Positions 1-8,698 of a DNA stretch of 46,331 nucleotides are shown here, in pieces. Where the stretch lies: contig NZ_JALHLF010000020.1 in NCBI RefSeq assembly GCF_022832435.1, positions 1-46,331 on the forward strand, read 5' to 3'. Position 1 is the first letter of the stretch; each line of letters begins with the position of its first letter. The DNA is from Novosphingobium organovorum. GTDB lineage: Bacteria; Pseudomonadota; Alphaproteobacteria; Sphingomonadales; Sphingomonadaceae. The notes beneath the pieces were generated by a model. The model worked only from the letters and a program-made list of their open reading frames with translations. It did not search any database and was not told where the DNA came from. The position numbers and the translations under genes are program-made.

Positions 1-15
1 CGGCTGCCGGGGCGC

Positions 16-3000
16 TCAGGCGCCCTGGCGCGCGGGGAGCGGGTGAACGTCCGAGGCCGGGGTGCCCAGCGGGTGGAGCGGCTGCGGCTCGAGCGGGGCG
101 GCGGGCTCCTGCGCGATCTGCTTGTCGAGCAGGTCGATCGCGGTCTGCAACTGCGCGTCGTGCCCTTCGAACGCGGCGTGGGGCGGATTTTCGACCGCGA
201 TGTCGGGCGCGATGCCGCGCCCTTCGACGATCCAGGTCCCGTCGATCGCGTACTGGGCGTTTTCCGCCACGCGCGCCTGCCCACTGTCGGTCAGCCGGTT
301 ACGGTCCGACAGCCAGACGCCCGCGCCCGCCGTGCGCTCGCCCACCAGCGGGGCGAGGCCGAGCGACTTGATCCCGGCGGCGAACGTCTCGCCATCGGAA
401 TAAGTGCGCTCGTCGATCAGCACCGCGACGTGGCCGCGATAGGCGTTCTGCATGTTGGTGGTGGGTACGCCCGATCCGTCCGGGCGGCTCCAGAAGGCCC
501 AGGCGCGGCGCATCAGCGTGGCGATCACGAGGCTGTCGATATTGCCCCCGTTGTTGTTGCGCACGTCGATGATGAGGCCGTCCTTGTCGAGCTGGGCAAA
601 GTAGTCGCGCGCGAACGTGGCGATGTCGTCGGGGCCCATCGCCTTGAGGTGGATGTAGCCGATGCGCCCCTTGGAGAGCGTCTGCGTCGCGAGCCGCTTG
701 CCTTCCACGAAGTCGTGGTAGCTTGCGGTCTGTTCGCCTTCGAGGGTCATCGGCTCGACCACGGTGGAGACCGGCTTGGTCCCGCGCAGGAGATCGAGCC
801 GCACTTCCTGCCCGGCCTTGGAGGCGAGCGCGAGGCGCAGCTCGCCCAGCGTTGCCACCGGCCGCCCATCGACCCGTTGGATCACGTCGCCCGCGCGCGC
901 GTCCACGCCGGGGCGGCGCAGCGGCGGGAGCCAGGCGACCAGATCGGCCTCGGCCTTGAAGATGCTGTCGATGCGCAAGCCTCCCGCGACCGGGGAATAG
1001 CGCGCGCCGAGGAAGGCCATGGCGCTGTTCTCGCTGTCCTTGGGCACGTCGCCCGGACGGATCTGGCTGTGCAGGATGCCCAGCTGCGAGGACATCTGCC
1101 CCAGGATCGCGTTGAGTTCGGCGCGGTGGCCGATCCGCGCGAGGAACGGTTCGAGCCTGGCGCGCACCGCGTTCCAGTCCACCCCGCGCATCGTCGGGTC
1201 GTAGGCGAAGTCGCGGTGCATGCGCCAGGCGTCGATGAACATCTGGCGCCACTCGGCGCGCGGGTCGATCGTCAGGTGCCAGTCGTCGAGGCGGACCTTG
1301 TCCTGCGCCAGTTCGTCGTCATCGTCGGGCATCTTGGCCTTGGCCGGGACCAGCGTGAGGGTGGGCTTGTCCTCGCTCCCGGCGACGACCAGCGCGGTCT
1401 TGCCGTCGGCCGACAGCGCAAAGCCCTGGGCCTTGGCGGCGAACGTTTCGACCTTGGCTTTGGCGCGGTCGGGGGCGATGGCGATCGAGACGATGTCGTC
1501 GCCCTTGCGGGCGTAGAGGAAGTCCTTGGAGGCGACCAGGGTGTCGCTCAGCCCCGGATCGACGGGAACCTTGTAGAGCCGCCCTTGCAGGCCTTCGAAC
1601 ACGATCGGTGCGGGCTTGGGCGTGGCGTCTTTCCTGTCGCCATTCTTGTCCTTGCCCTTTGTGCCATCCTTACCGCTGTCCGCCGGATCGGTCTTGTCGG
1701 CCGGATCGCTCTCCTCGCCGTCCTTGGCCTCGCGGGTCAGCTCGTTGTCCTCGCGGAAGCGGAACCGGGCCGAAGGGTCGAGCTGGAGCGCGTAGAGCTC
1801 GCCCCGGTCGGGAAAGGCAACGCCCATGTTGCGATCGCCCCAGGGGTTGCCGGGGGAGGGGGCGAAGTTGCGGTCCGACAGGAAGTAGAGCCAGGCCCCG
1901 TCGGGCGCGAAGGCGGGGGCATAGTCGTTGTACTTGCCCGAGGTGGCCTGCACCCGCGCCCCCGTCGAAAGGTTCTGGACGAAGATGTCGGAGGTGTTGG
2001 CGTTGTTGGCCCGGCCGGTCTGGGCATAGGCGATGTAGTCCCCAGCGGGCGAGAACACGATGTTCTGGAAGGCGGCGTCATCGCCGTTGTCGGCCCTGGC
2101 GAGGAGCGTGACGCGGCCCGTCGCAAGGTCGAGCTTCTGCAGTCGGAACTGCTTGTCCCACAGCACGATGGTCTTTTCGTCGGGCGCGACCGCGAAGGAC
2201 CAGATATAGGCGTCGTAGCCGTGGGTGAGGGGCTGTGGCGTGCCCGAACCATCGGCGTTCATGGCCACGATCTCGCCGCGATCGCCTTGATCGAGGATCA
2301 TGTAGACCTTGTCGCCCTTGGCCCCGGCCACCGCCTGGCGCGCGCGCGCATCGAGCGGGACGGCGAATTCGACACGGCGCATCTGCGCAGGGAAGGCGAG
2401 CGCAACCCGTCCGCGCGCGGTCACCGCAACGCTCTTGCCCGAGGGCGAGAGGCGCGCGGCTTCCATTTCGCGCAAGGGGTTGGCGATCGTGCGCGGCCGG
2501 GTCTGCTGGCGGTCGGTCACGATCGATATGGCGAGCTTGTGCACGGTGGCCTGACGGATCGAGAAGGCATAGATGTCCGCCCCGTTCTGGAGGTAGACGG
2601 TGTCGCCGTCGAGGCTCGCCTGGAGGACCGGGAAGGCCATTTCGGGGGAGACCTGGCGCACGTCGCTGCCATCTTCGGCGACCGACCAGACCGCATCCGC
2701 GCCGCTCTTGTCCGAGATGAAGTAGATCCGCCCACCCGAGGCCATCGGAAAGCGGATCGGGGCACCGAAATCGGCCAGCATCTGCACCGCCTCGTCGGCC
2801 GAGCCCATGCGCCAGCGCCACAGTTGGGCCATCCCGCCACCGCGATAGAGCACCGCGTTGTCGCGCGCGCGCGCGGTCAGGCCGCGTCGGCTGAAGAACA
2901 GCGTCTGCCCGTCCGCGCCGAAGGTCGCATCGTTCGCGCGCCAAAGCGGGATCGCCGTCGCCGCGCCGCTGCCGGTTTCCCCCGTCGGGCCTGCTGCGGG

Positions 3001-3447
3001 ATCGACGGTGTAGAGGATTTCGCCCTGGTCCGCTCCGGTCAGGCTGGAGGAAAAGATGACCTTGCCGTCCGGGGTCCAGCCCACGGTGCGCACCGCCGCG
3101 CCCTCGAACGTGAGCCGGCGCGGCGCGCCGCCCGCCACGGGCATGACGTAGATGTCGCGGTCGCTGTCATAGCTCGCGGTGAAGGCGACCATGGTGCCGT
3201 CGGGTGAGACCTTGGGGTCGGTTTCCTCGGCCGGGTCGCTGGTGAGGCGGATGGCCGTGCCGCCGTCGCGCCCGGTTCGCCACAAGTCCCCCTCGCTGGC
3301 GATGACCAGCACGTCGCCGTGCGCGCTGGGGTACTGGTAATAGCCCTCGTCGGCGAGCGCGGGCGTGGCGAGGAACGCGATCAGGCTGGTCGCGATCGAG
3401 GTGCCCACGGCCAGTCTGGCCGCGATCGTGTGTGCGGGTTTCATCAT
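16..3447 (-). CDS. Tricorn-like S41 family protease (periplasmic, signal peptide)
   Basis: Large secreted serine protease of about 1143 residues that trims peptides after uptake or in the periplasm. An N-terminal signal peptide (M-K-P-A-H start, hydrophobic stretch, cleavage near ATPALA-DEG) precedes two blocks of TolB/WD-like beta-propeller repeats with recurring SPDG motifs. A PDZ-like segment (around DVIQRVDGRPVATLGELR) and an S41 core follow. The core shows LIIDVRNNNGGN and the nucleophile motif YSDGETFAAG, with Ser near residue 1017, as in tricorn proteases. Residues about 590-630 form a Lys/Asp-rich low-complexity linker. The start was set at the MM pair (3447/3444) because it gives a proper signal peptide; the frame is open further upstream without one. 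It diverges from the sigma-factor/receptor cluster, so a shared role in peptide use is inferred. Protease family is confident; substrate unknown. Confidence 0.9.
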   Translation of the reverse strand: MMKPAHTIAARLAVGTSIATSLIAFLATPALADEGYYQYPSAHGDVLVIASEGDLWRTGRDGGTAIRLTSDPAEETDPKVSPDGTMVAFTASYDSDRDIYVMPVAGGAPRRLTFEGAAVRTVGWTPDGKVIFSSSLTGADQGEILYTVDPAAGPTGETGSGAATAIPLWRANDATFGADGQTLFFSRRGLTARARDNAVLYRGGGMAQLWRWRMGSADEAVQMLADFGAPIRFPMASGGRIYFISDKSGADAVWSVAEDGSDVRQVSPEMAFPVLQASLDGDTVYLQNGADIYAFSIRQATVHKLAISIVTDRQQTRPRTIANPLREMEAARLSPSGKSVAVTARGRVALAFPAQMRRVEFAVPLDARARQAVAGAKGDKVYMILDQGDRGEIVAMNADGSGTPQPLTHGYDAYIWSFAVAPDEKTIVLWDKQFRLQKLDLATGRVTLLARADNGDDAAFQNIVFSPAGDYIAYAQTGRANNANTSDIFVQNLSTGARVQATSGKYNDYAPAFAPDGAWLYFLSDRNFAPSPGNPWGDRNMGVAFPDRGELYALQLDPSARFRFREDNELTREAKDGEESDPADKTDPADSGKDGTKGKDKNGDRKDATPKPAPIVFEGLQGRLYKVPVDPGLSDTLVASKDFLYARKGDDIVSIAIAPDRAKAKVETFAAKAQGFALSADGKTALVVAGSEDKPTLTLVPAKAKMPDDDDELAQDKVRLDDWHLTIDPRAEWRQMFIDAWRMHRDFAYDPTMRGVDWNAVRARLEPFLARIGHRAELNAILGQMSSQLGILHSQIRPGDVPKDSENSAMAFLGARYSPVAGGLRIDSIFKAEADLVAWLPPLRRPGVDARAGDVIQRVDGRPVATLGELRLALASKAGQEVRLDLLRGTKPVSTVVEPMTLEGEQTASYHDFVEGKRLATQTLSKGRIGYIHLKAMGPDDIATFARDYFAQLDKDGLIIDVRNNNGGNIDSLVIATLMRRAWAFWSRPDGSGVPTTNMQNAYRGHVAVLIDERTYSDGETFAAGIKSLGLAPLVGERTAGAGVWLSDRNRLTDSGQARVAENAQYAIDGTWIVEGRGIAPDIAVENPPHAAFEGHDAQLQTAIDLLDKQIAQEPAAPLEPQPLHPLGTPASDVHPLPARQGA

Positions 3448-3673
3448 GGATTGTGCCCCAGGCCTTGTGTCAGGTCCCCTGCATGACCAAGACCGGCCGC
3501 CGCTGCAAGCCTCCAGGTCGCGGGCGGGCTGGCGCAATGTCCTTGACGGATCGCGGGGCACGCCGCCAGGGGCGCGACCAGCAGGAGCGCGAGGGGCTGA
3601 AATTAATTTTGTTTTTTGCCCTGTCCCTTTTGCCCGCTGGTGCGTCTCACATTGCGCGGATCAGGAGAATGCC
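3448..3673. promoter_or_regulatory. Divergent intergenic region between the S41 protease and the ECF sigma factor
   Basis: This 226-bp gap must hold both divergent promoters. It contains an A/T block unusual for this GC-rich region, with the perfect palindrome AAATTAATTT at 3600-3609 followed by a T-run. A clear ribosome binding site, AGGAG at 3663-3667, lies six bases before the GTG at 3674 and decides the sigma-factor start. I saw no Fur-like palindrome here, unlike the second receptor locus. Confidence 0.45.
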
Positions 3674-4177
3674 GTGCAGGTTGAACACAAAGTCGAGACG
3701 CAAGGCTTCGATCGCCGCTGGCGACCGGCGCTGCTGGCCTTCTTCGCGCGGCGTATCGGCGATCGCGCCGAGGCCGAGGATCTGACGCAGGAAGTGTTCG
3801 AGCGGCTGTGGCGCAGCGACGTCGAGGTCGAGCGACCCGAGGCCTACGTCTTCCAGATCGCGACCAACCTGTTGAGCGATCGCCAGCGCCGCCTTCGGGT
3901 GCGCGACCGGCATCGCCAGTACGTCGAGGCCGAGGAGCGGCGGGACATCGAGTTTCTCGATCCCTACACCGTCGTCTCCGACCGGCAGCGGGTGGAGCGG
4001 CTGGTGCAGTGCCTCGAGGCGCTGCCCGATCGCACCCGGACGATCTTCATCCTCTTTAAATTCGAACAGTTGAGCCAGGACACGATTGCCGAGCGCTATG
4101 GAATTTCGAAAAGTGCGGTCAAGAAGCAGATCGCCAGGGCTCTGGCCTTGCTCGCTGCCGGCATGGGGGAAGGGTGA
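3674..4177 (+). CDS. FecI-like ECF sigma factor
   Basis: RNA polymerase sigma-70 factor of the extracytoplasmic-function class, 167 residues, normal for FecI-type sigmas. Region 2 is visible as ARRIGDRAEAEDLTQEVFER followed by PEAYVFQIATNLLSDRQRR. Region 4 is visible as LEALPDRTRTIFILFKFEQ with the helix-turn-helix DTIAERYGISKSAVKKQI. The GTG start is chosen from the AGGAG six bases upstream; an ATG at 3669 is in another frame. The stop TGA overlaps the ATG of fecR by one base, so the two are co-translated. It is expected to activate the downstream TonB-receptor gene when FecR relays ligand binding. Family and role are well established; the ligand is not known. Confidence 0.92.
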   Translation: MQVEHKVETQGFDRRWRPALLAFFARRIGDRAEAEDLTQEVFERLWRSDVEVERPEAYVFQIATNLLSDRQRRLRVRDRHRQYVEAEERRDIEFLDPYTVVSDRQRVERLVQCLEALPDRTRTIFILFKFEQLSQDTIAERYGISKSAVKKQIARALALLAAGMGEG

Positions 4178-5265
4178 TGGCCGTGGCTGATTCTGGCGCC
4201 GACACTCCGGACATGGCCCGCCGCGTGCAGGCGGCCGAATGGTTGCAGCGGCTCGACGAGGGGGCGTTCACCGCGCACGAGCAGGATGCGTTCGACGCCT
4301 GGCTGGCGCTGCCCGCCAACGCCGACGCGCTGGTCGCGATGCAAGGGCTGCTCCAGGCGCTCGGTGCGATCGGCGAGGAGCGCGACGTCATCACCATGCG
4401 CAAGGAGGCGCTGTGCGATTTCGAGGAACCCGGCCGCCAGCGGCGGCGCGGGGTCCGCGGGGTCTGGCGGGGGCGCGCTGTTCCGCTGGCGATCGCGGCA
4501 TCGCTGGTGCTGGCCGTGCTGGGGGCGATGACGATGGTCTCGTGGAGCGCCCCATGGGGGCCCTTGTGGGGGGATACCCGCTACGCGACGCAAGTGGGCG
4601 AACGGCGCGCCTTTGCGCTCGACGACGGCTCGCAGATCACGCTGGATGGAAATTCGGCCGTTCAGGTTGCGTTCGACCGGCACGCCCGCTCGATCGTGCT
4701 CGAGCGCGGGCGGGCGCGCTTCACCGTGGCCAAGGATGCCGCGCGGCCGTTTACGGTGACCGCGGGCAACCGCACGGTGCTGGCCATCGGCACCTCTTTC
4801 TCGGTCGAGATGCTGGGCTCGCAGGTCCATGTGCGCCTGTTCGAGGGCAAGGTTTCGGTGCTGACCGGTCGGCAGCCGGACAAGGCGGCGCTGCTCCTTG
4901 CCAGGCCCGGCCACTTCCCGCTCGCAGGCGTGCCGGACATGGTGCCGGGCGAGGAACTGGTCGCTCCCGCCGGACAGCCGGTAGCACCGACCATCACCCA
5001 CTTTCGCGTCGCGACCGGGGATACCTGGGAGAGCGGCGAGCTGGTGTTCGAGGATACCCCGCTCGCCCAAGCGGTCGAGCGGGTCAACCGCTACGCCAGT
5101 CAGCCGGTGCGGCTGGGGAGCGGTGACGTGGCGGGGATCCGGGTCAATGGCGTGTTCCAGGCAGGCGACACACGCGCCTTTACCGATGGTCTCACCGCGC
5201 TCTATCCGCTCCTCGTCGAACACACCGACCAGGGGTTGCGCATCGTGCGGCGTCCCGCGCCCTGA
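4177..5265 (+). CDS. FecR family anti-sigma factor / transmembrane signal relay
   Basis: Inner-membrane regulator of 362 residues that holds and activates the adjacent FecI-like sigma factor. The cytoplasmic N-terminal DUF4880-type domain (AAEWLQRLDEGAFT, then FDAWLALPANADAL) is at about 20-60. One transmembrane segment follows at about 101-122 (AVPLAIAASLVLAVLGAM). The periplasmic FecR domain runs from about 135 to 230 (RRAFALDDGSQITLDGNSAV, ARFTVAKDAARPFTV, GTSFSV, LFEGKVSV). The C-terminal STN-like segment at about 285-355 (LVFEDTPLAQAVERVNRY) would meet the signalling domain of the receptor. The ATG overlaps the sigma-factor stop. Architecture is complete, in contrast to the broken FecR of the second locus at 13651-14464. 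Confidence 0.92.
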   Translation: MAVADSGADTPDMARRVQAAEWLQRLDEGAFTAHEQDAFDAWLALPANADALVAMQGLLQALGAIGEERDVITMRKEALCDFEEPGRQRRRGVRGVWRGRAVPLAIAASLVLAVLGAMTMVSWSAPWGPLWGDTRYATQVGERRAFALDDGSQITLDGNSAVQVAFDRHARSIVLERGRARFTVAKDAARPFTVTAGNRTVLAIGTSFSVEMLGSQVHVRLFEGKVSVLTGRQPDKAALLLARPGHFPLAGVPDMVPGEELVAPAGQPVAPTITHFRVATGDTWESGELVFEDTPLAQAVERVNRYASQPVRLGSGDVAGIRVNGVFQAGDTRAFTDGLTALYPLLVEHTDQGLRIVRRPAP

Positions 5266-5276
5266 TCGCGGCGTCA

Positions 5277-5299
5277 TGCGATTGTCAAAAAAAATCGCA
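5277..5299. other. Small hairpin between fecR and the TonB receptor gene
   Basis: A perfect 7-bp inverted repeat, TGCGATT and AATCGCA, flanks a 9-base A-rich loop just after the fecR stop codon. It could be a weak transcriptional attenuator read from the minus strand, where the loop becomes a T-run, or an mRNA-processing hairpin. The remaining ~85 bp to the receptor start should hold the sigma-dependent promoter, but I could not identify -35/-10 elements with confidence. Confidence 0.35.
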
Positions 5300-5386
5300 C
5301 CGCGTGCTGTCTCTCGGCGCTCCTGGTCCGTCTAACTCCATAGCAAGTGGGCAACTTGCGTGAGGTTAAACAGGGGCATAACGCAA

Positions 5387-8300
5387 ATGAGGAAATTCAG
5401 GGGATCGCCGTATCTGGCATCGGGCAGCGCCATGCTGGCCGCGGCAATGGCGTGCGCCGCGCCGGCCTATGCGCAGGAGCAGACCTTCCATCTCGACATT
5501 CCGGCGCAGGGCATGGCCGGAGCGCTTCGCTCGGTGGCCTCGGCTTCGCACCAGCAGGTGATCTTCGACGGGGCCTCGGTCGCCGGGCTCAAGGCACCCG
5601 CGCTCAAGGGGCGCTACACCGCGCAGGCCGCGCTGTCGCGGCTGGTGAGTGGCAGCGGGCTCAAGGTCGAGCGTGGGTCCTCGGGCATCTACATCGTCAA
5701 GGCCAGCCTGAGTGCGGACCCAAATGAAACGCGCCGGCCCGCTTCCCTAGCGGCGTCGGCGCCGGCGCCTGCCCCTGCCCCTGCCCCCGAACCCGACATC
5801 ATCGTCACCGGAACGCGCCTCAAGCGCACCGAGTTCGATTCCCCGATCCCGGTCGTCGCGCTGCAGAAGGATGATATTTCCGAAACCGGCTACCGTGACC
5901 TTGGCGAAGCGCTGGTCGACATGCCCGGTGTCGACCAGGGCATCAGCCTGTCGAACGGCCAGACCTCGACCCAGACCAACGGCCTTTCCACGGTCAGCCT
6001 GCGCGGGCTGGGCACCAACCGCACGCTGACGCTGATCGATGGCCACCGCACGGTCTCCAACGTGGGCAACGCCAACGCCGTCAGCATGAGCACGATCCCG
6101 ACCTTCTTCGTCGATCGCATCGACGTGAGCACGGGCGGGGCCTCGGCGGTCTATGGCTCGGACGCGATCGCGGGGGTCATCAACATCATCACCGAAAACG
6201 GCTTCGAGGGGGTCAAGGCGCGCGCGGTGGGTTCGGCCACCAACGATGGCGGCGGCGATGGCACCGAATATTCGATCGCGGTGGGCAACCATTTCCTCGA
6301 CGACCGGCTCTACGTCATGGCGACGGTCACCTACGAAAAGCAGAACCGCCTTGCCGCGAGCGATCGGGACTGGGCCACGGGTTCGTACAGCTACGATGCC
6401 GACACCAACGAACTGAGCTCGCCTTCGCTCAGCAGCTACACGCCGGGCGGCCGCTTCCTGAGCACGCGCGGGGCCTACTACTACACCGAAGAGGGGCTCC
6501 AGTCGGGCTTCACGACCGAGGACAACGGCTACGAGACGCGCACCACCGGCACGCTCATCACGCCGCGTGAAAGCATCAGTGCCGGGCTCAAGCTGGGCTA
6601 CGATTTCAGCAACGATCTCAGGCTCAACGCGAGCGTTCTCTATTCGAATATCTCGACCCATTCGGTGCGGGCGCCCTACTACATCTCGAACACCTCGACG
6701 TATGGCGTGAACGACGAGTACACGCTGGGGCGCATCTCGCGCGACAGCCCGCTGGTGCCCGACGAGATCGCCGCTGCATCGAGCAGTTCGGGCGTCGATT
6801 TCCGCCGCCGCCTGACCGAGCTGGGCAATCTGGAAATCAACAACAAGCGCGAGACCTGGCGCTCGTGGGTGGGGCTCGAGGGCAAGGCCTTCGGGGACTG
6901 GGACTGGGACCTGACCTACGGTTTCGGCCGGTTCGAGCAGAACCAGACCCGCGCCAATGGCGTCAATTACGAACATGTCGCCAATGCGCTCGACGTCGTC
7001 GCGCTCGACGACGGGACGCTGGCCTGCGCCAGCGAGGCTGCGCGGGCGGACGGCTGCGTGCCGCTCAACATCTTCGGCCTCAACTCGATCAGCGAGGAAG
7101 CGGCCGACTATATCCGCGGCAGCCTGTGGTATCAGGCGATCAACAGCCAGCACACCTTGAGCGGCAATCTTTCGGGCACGCTGTTCGACATGCCCGCCGG
7201 GCCTTTCCAGCTCGCCACCGGGTTCGAGCTGCGCCGCGATCACACCGAGACCCACACCGACGAGCTGACCGCGAGCGGCTACAGCAACCTGGCCTATATC
7301 CCCGAGTATTCGGGCACGGTCAAAGTCGCCGAGGCCTATGCCGAAGCGAACATGCCGTTGCTGCGCGACACACCGTTCTTCTATCGCCTGAGTGTCGACG
7401 GGGCGCTGCGCGTGGCGCGCTACAACCTTGCGGGCGTGGGCACCACGATGAGCTATCGTCTCGGCGCCCAGTGGGAGCCGGTGCGCGGGCTCAACTTGCG
7501 CACGACCTTCAGCCGCGCGCAGCGTGCGCCGGACACCACCGAGCTCTACTCGCCCGCGCGCGACGACTATGACGACGTGATCGACATTTGCAGCGGGGTG
7601 ACCGCCTCGACCACGGGCACGGTGGCCGACAACTGCCGCTCCAACGCCGGGATCGCGGCGGCCATCGCGGCCAACGGCGTGTTCACGCAGGAAGAAACCA
7701 ACATCAACGCGCCCAACGCGGGCAACGCGGATCTCAAGGAAGAAACGGCCTATACCTGGACTGCGGGCGTGGTGCTGGCCCCGGCCTTCCTGCCCGGCTT
7801 CCAGGCCAGCGTCGACTATTACGACATCCGGGTGAAGGATGCGATTTCGGCGCTGTCCAACACCAACCAGCAGCTGGAATGCTATTCCGATCCCGACGGG
7901 ACCGACAACCGCTTCTGCGAGGCGATCACCCGCGACGAGGAAGGCCAGCTGACCCGCATCATCAATCAGCAGGAAAACCTCGACGAACTGCGCGCGCGCG
8001 GTATCGACGTGGCGCTGGCTTACCGTTTCGCGCCGGCGATCATTCCCGGCTCGCTGACACTGCGGCTCAACTACAACCGTCGTCTCGAGCTGGGCACGAC
8101 CTACCAGGGCATCGCCAGCCAGTCCTCGGACAACTGGCTGGGCGAGGTGGGGACCTCGAAGAACACCGCCAAGGGCTCGATCCAGTGGAGTTCGAAGCGC
8201 GCGATGATCGGGTGGACCACGGTCTACATCGGCAAGGCGCTCGACAGCAACGATGCCGCGGCGGCCTTCGCGGCGGCGGGCATTACCGATCCGCTGTTCC

Positions 8301-8518
8301 TGCACGTGCCCGCCTACTGGCGCCACGACCTCAACTTCCGCCTGACGCCGCCGCTGGCGAACCCGAACCTGCGCATCTTCGGCACCGTGCGCAACGTGTT
8401 CAACAAATACGGCCCGTTCCTGCCGAGCGGAACCGAGAGCGGCAACAGCTACAACTACAGCTCGGTCTACGGCGTGACCGGCCGTGTGTTCACGCTGGGC
8501 GTGCAGTTCGAGTTCTGA
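5387..8518 (+). CDS. TonB-dependent receptor with STN signalling domain
   Basis: Outer-membrane transducer of 1043 residues that imports a ligand and reports its binding to FecR. The start ATG has AGGGG ten bases upstream and begins a signal peptide (cleavage near APAYA-QEQ). The N-terminal STN domain is at about 31-105 (FHLDIPAQGMAGALRSVA, ARFTAQ-like pattern, LSRLVSGSGLKVE). An Ala/Pro-rich linker at about 120-136 precedes the TonB box DIIVTGTR. The plug domain follows (VDMPGVDQG, SLRGLGTNRTLTLIDGHR, VYGSDAIAGVINIIT), then a large beta-barrel ending in the typical aromatic C-terminus VQFEF. The length and barrel resemble receptors placed beside peptidases. The neighbouring sigma, FecR, S9 and S41 genes suggest a peptide ligand; that part is inference. 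Confidence 0.93.
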   Translation: MRKFRGSPYLASGSAMLAAAMACAAPAYAQEQTFHLDIPAQGMAGALRSVASASHQQVIFDGASVAGLKAPALKGRYTAQAALSRLVSGSGLKVERGSSGIYIVKASLSADPNETRRPASLAASAPAPAPAPAPEPDIIVTGTRLKRTEFDSPIPVVALQKDDISETGYRDLGEALVDMPGVDQGISLSNGQTSTQTNGLSTVSLRGLGTNRTLTLIDGHRTVSNVGNANAVSMSTIPTFFVDRIDVSTGGASAVYGSDAIAGVINIITENGFEGVKARAVGSATNDGGGDGTEYSIAVGNHFLDDRLYVMATVTYEKQNRLAASDRDWATGSYSYDADTNELSSPSLSSYTPGGRFLSTRGAYYYTEEGLQSGFTTEDNGYETRTTGTLITPRESISAGLKLGYDFSNDLRLNASVLYSNISTHSVRAPYYISNTSTYGVNDEYTLGRISRDSPLVPDEIAAASSSSGVDFRRRLTELGNLEINNKRETWRSWVGLEGKAFGDWDWDLTYGFGRFEQNQTRANGVNYEHVANALDVVALDDGTLACASEAARADGCVPLNIFGLNSISEEAADYIRGSLWYQAINSQHTLSGNLSGTLFDMPAGPFQLATGFELRRDHTETHTDELTASGYSNLAYIPEYSGTVKVAEAYAEANMPLLRDTPFFYRLSVDGALRVARYNLAGVGTTMSYRLGAQWEPVRGLNLRTTFSRAQRAPDTTELYSPARDDYDDVIDICSGVTASTTGTVADNCRSNAGIAAAIAANGVFTQEETNINAPNAGNADLKEETAYTWTAGVVLAPAFLPGFQASVDYYDIRVKDAISALSNTNQQLECYSDPDGTDNRFCEAITRDEEGQLTRIINQQENLDELRARGIDVALAYRFAPAIIPGSLTLRLNYNRRLELGTTYQGIASQSSDNWLGEVGTSKNTAKGSIQWSSKRAMIGWTTVYIGKALDSNDAAAAFAAAGITDPLFLHVPAYWRHDLNFRLTPPLANPNLRIFGTVRNVFNKYGPFLPSGTESGNSYNYSSVYGVTGRVFTLGVQFEF

Positions 8519-8525
8519 CCGTGAT

Positions 8526-8673
8526 CGGGGGCGGGCGGATGGACTCTCGCTCGCCCCCGGCGCCGCATCACGATACCCCCCGCCGGCACCCGTTGACCCG
8601 CACGGTGCCGGCCTTACTGCGCCGGGTCATGCTCCGCCCGTTCTCACGCGGCGGGGCATGACCCGGCCTTTTG
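8526..8673 (+). terminator. Three consecutive hairpins, the last resembling an intrinsic terminator
   Basis: Directly after the receptor stop come three inverted repeats. The first is CGGGGGCG (8526-8533) with CGCCCCCG (8552-8559). The second is GCCGGCACC (8582-8590) with GGTGCCGGC (8604-8612). The third is a 12-bp stem, GCCGGGTCATGC (8621-8632) with GCATGACCCGGC (8656-8667), followed by CTTTTG. The third fits a Rho-independent terminator or partial attenuator. It would make the S9 peptidase less abundant than the receptor or leave it with its own promoter. Confidence 0.6.
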
Positions 8674-8698
8674 CAAACCCCCTTTCGGGAGATCCGTC

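Noticed and set aside
43..3207. Long open frame of 1054 codons on the plus strand opposite the S41 protease
   Set aside because: It is antisense to a gene with clear signal peptide, propeller and S41 motifs. Its composition (Arg/Gly/Val/His rich) is typical of a shadow frame in GC-rich DNA, and it shows no domain.
5747..8326. Open frame of 859 codons on the minus strand opposite the TonB receptor
   Set aside because: Antisense to a full receptor with TonB box and barrel; no recognisable motif and Arg/Val/Gly-biased composition.
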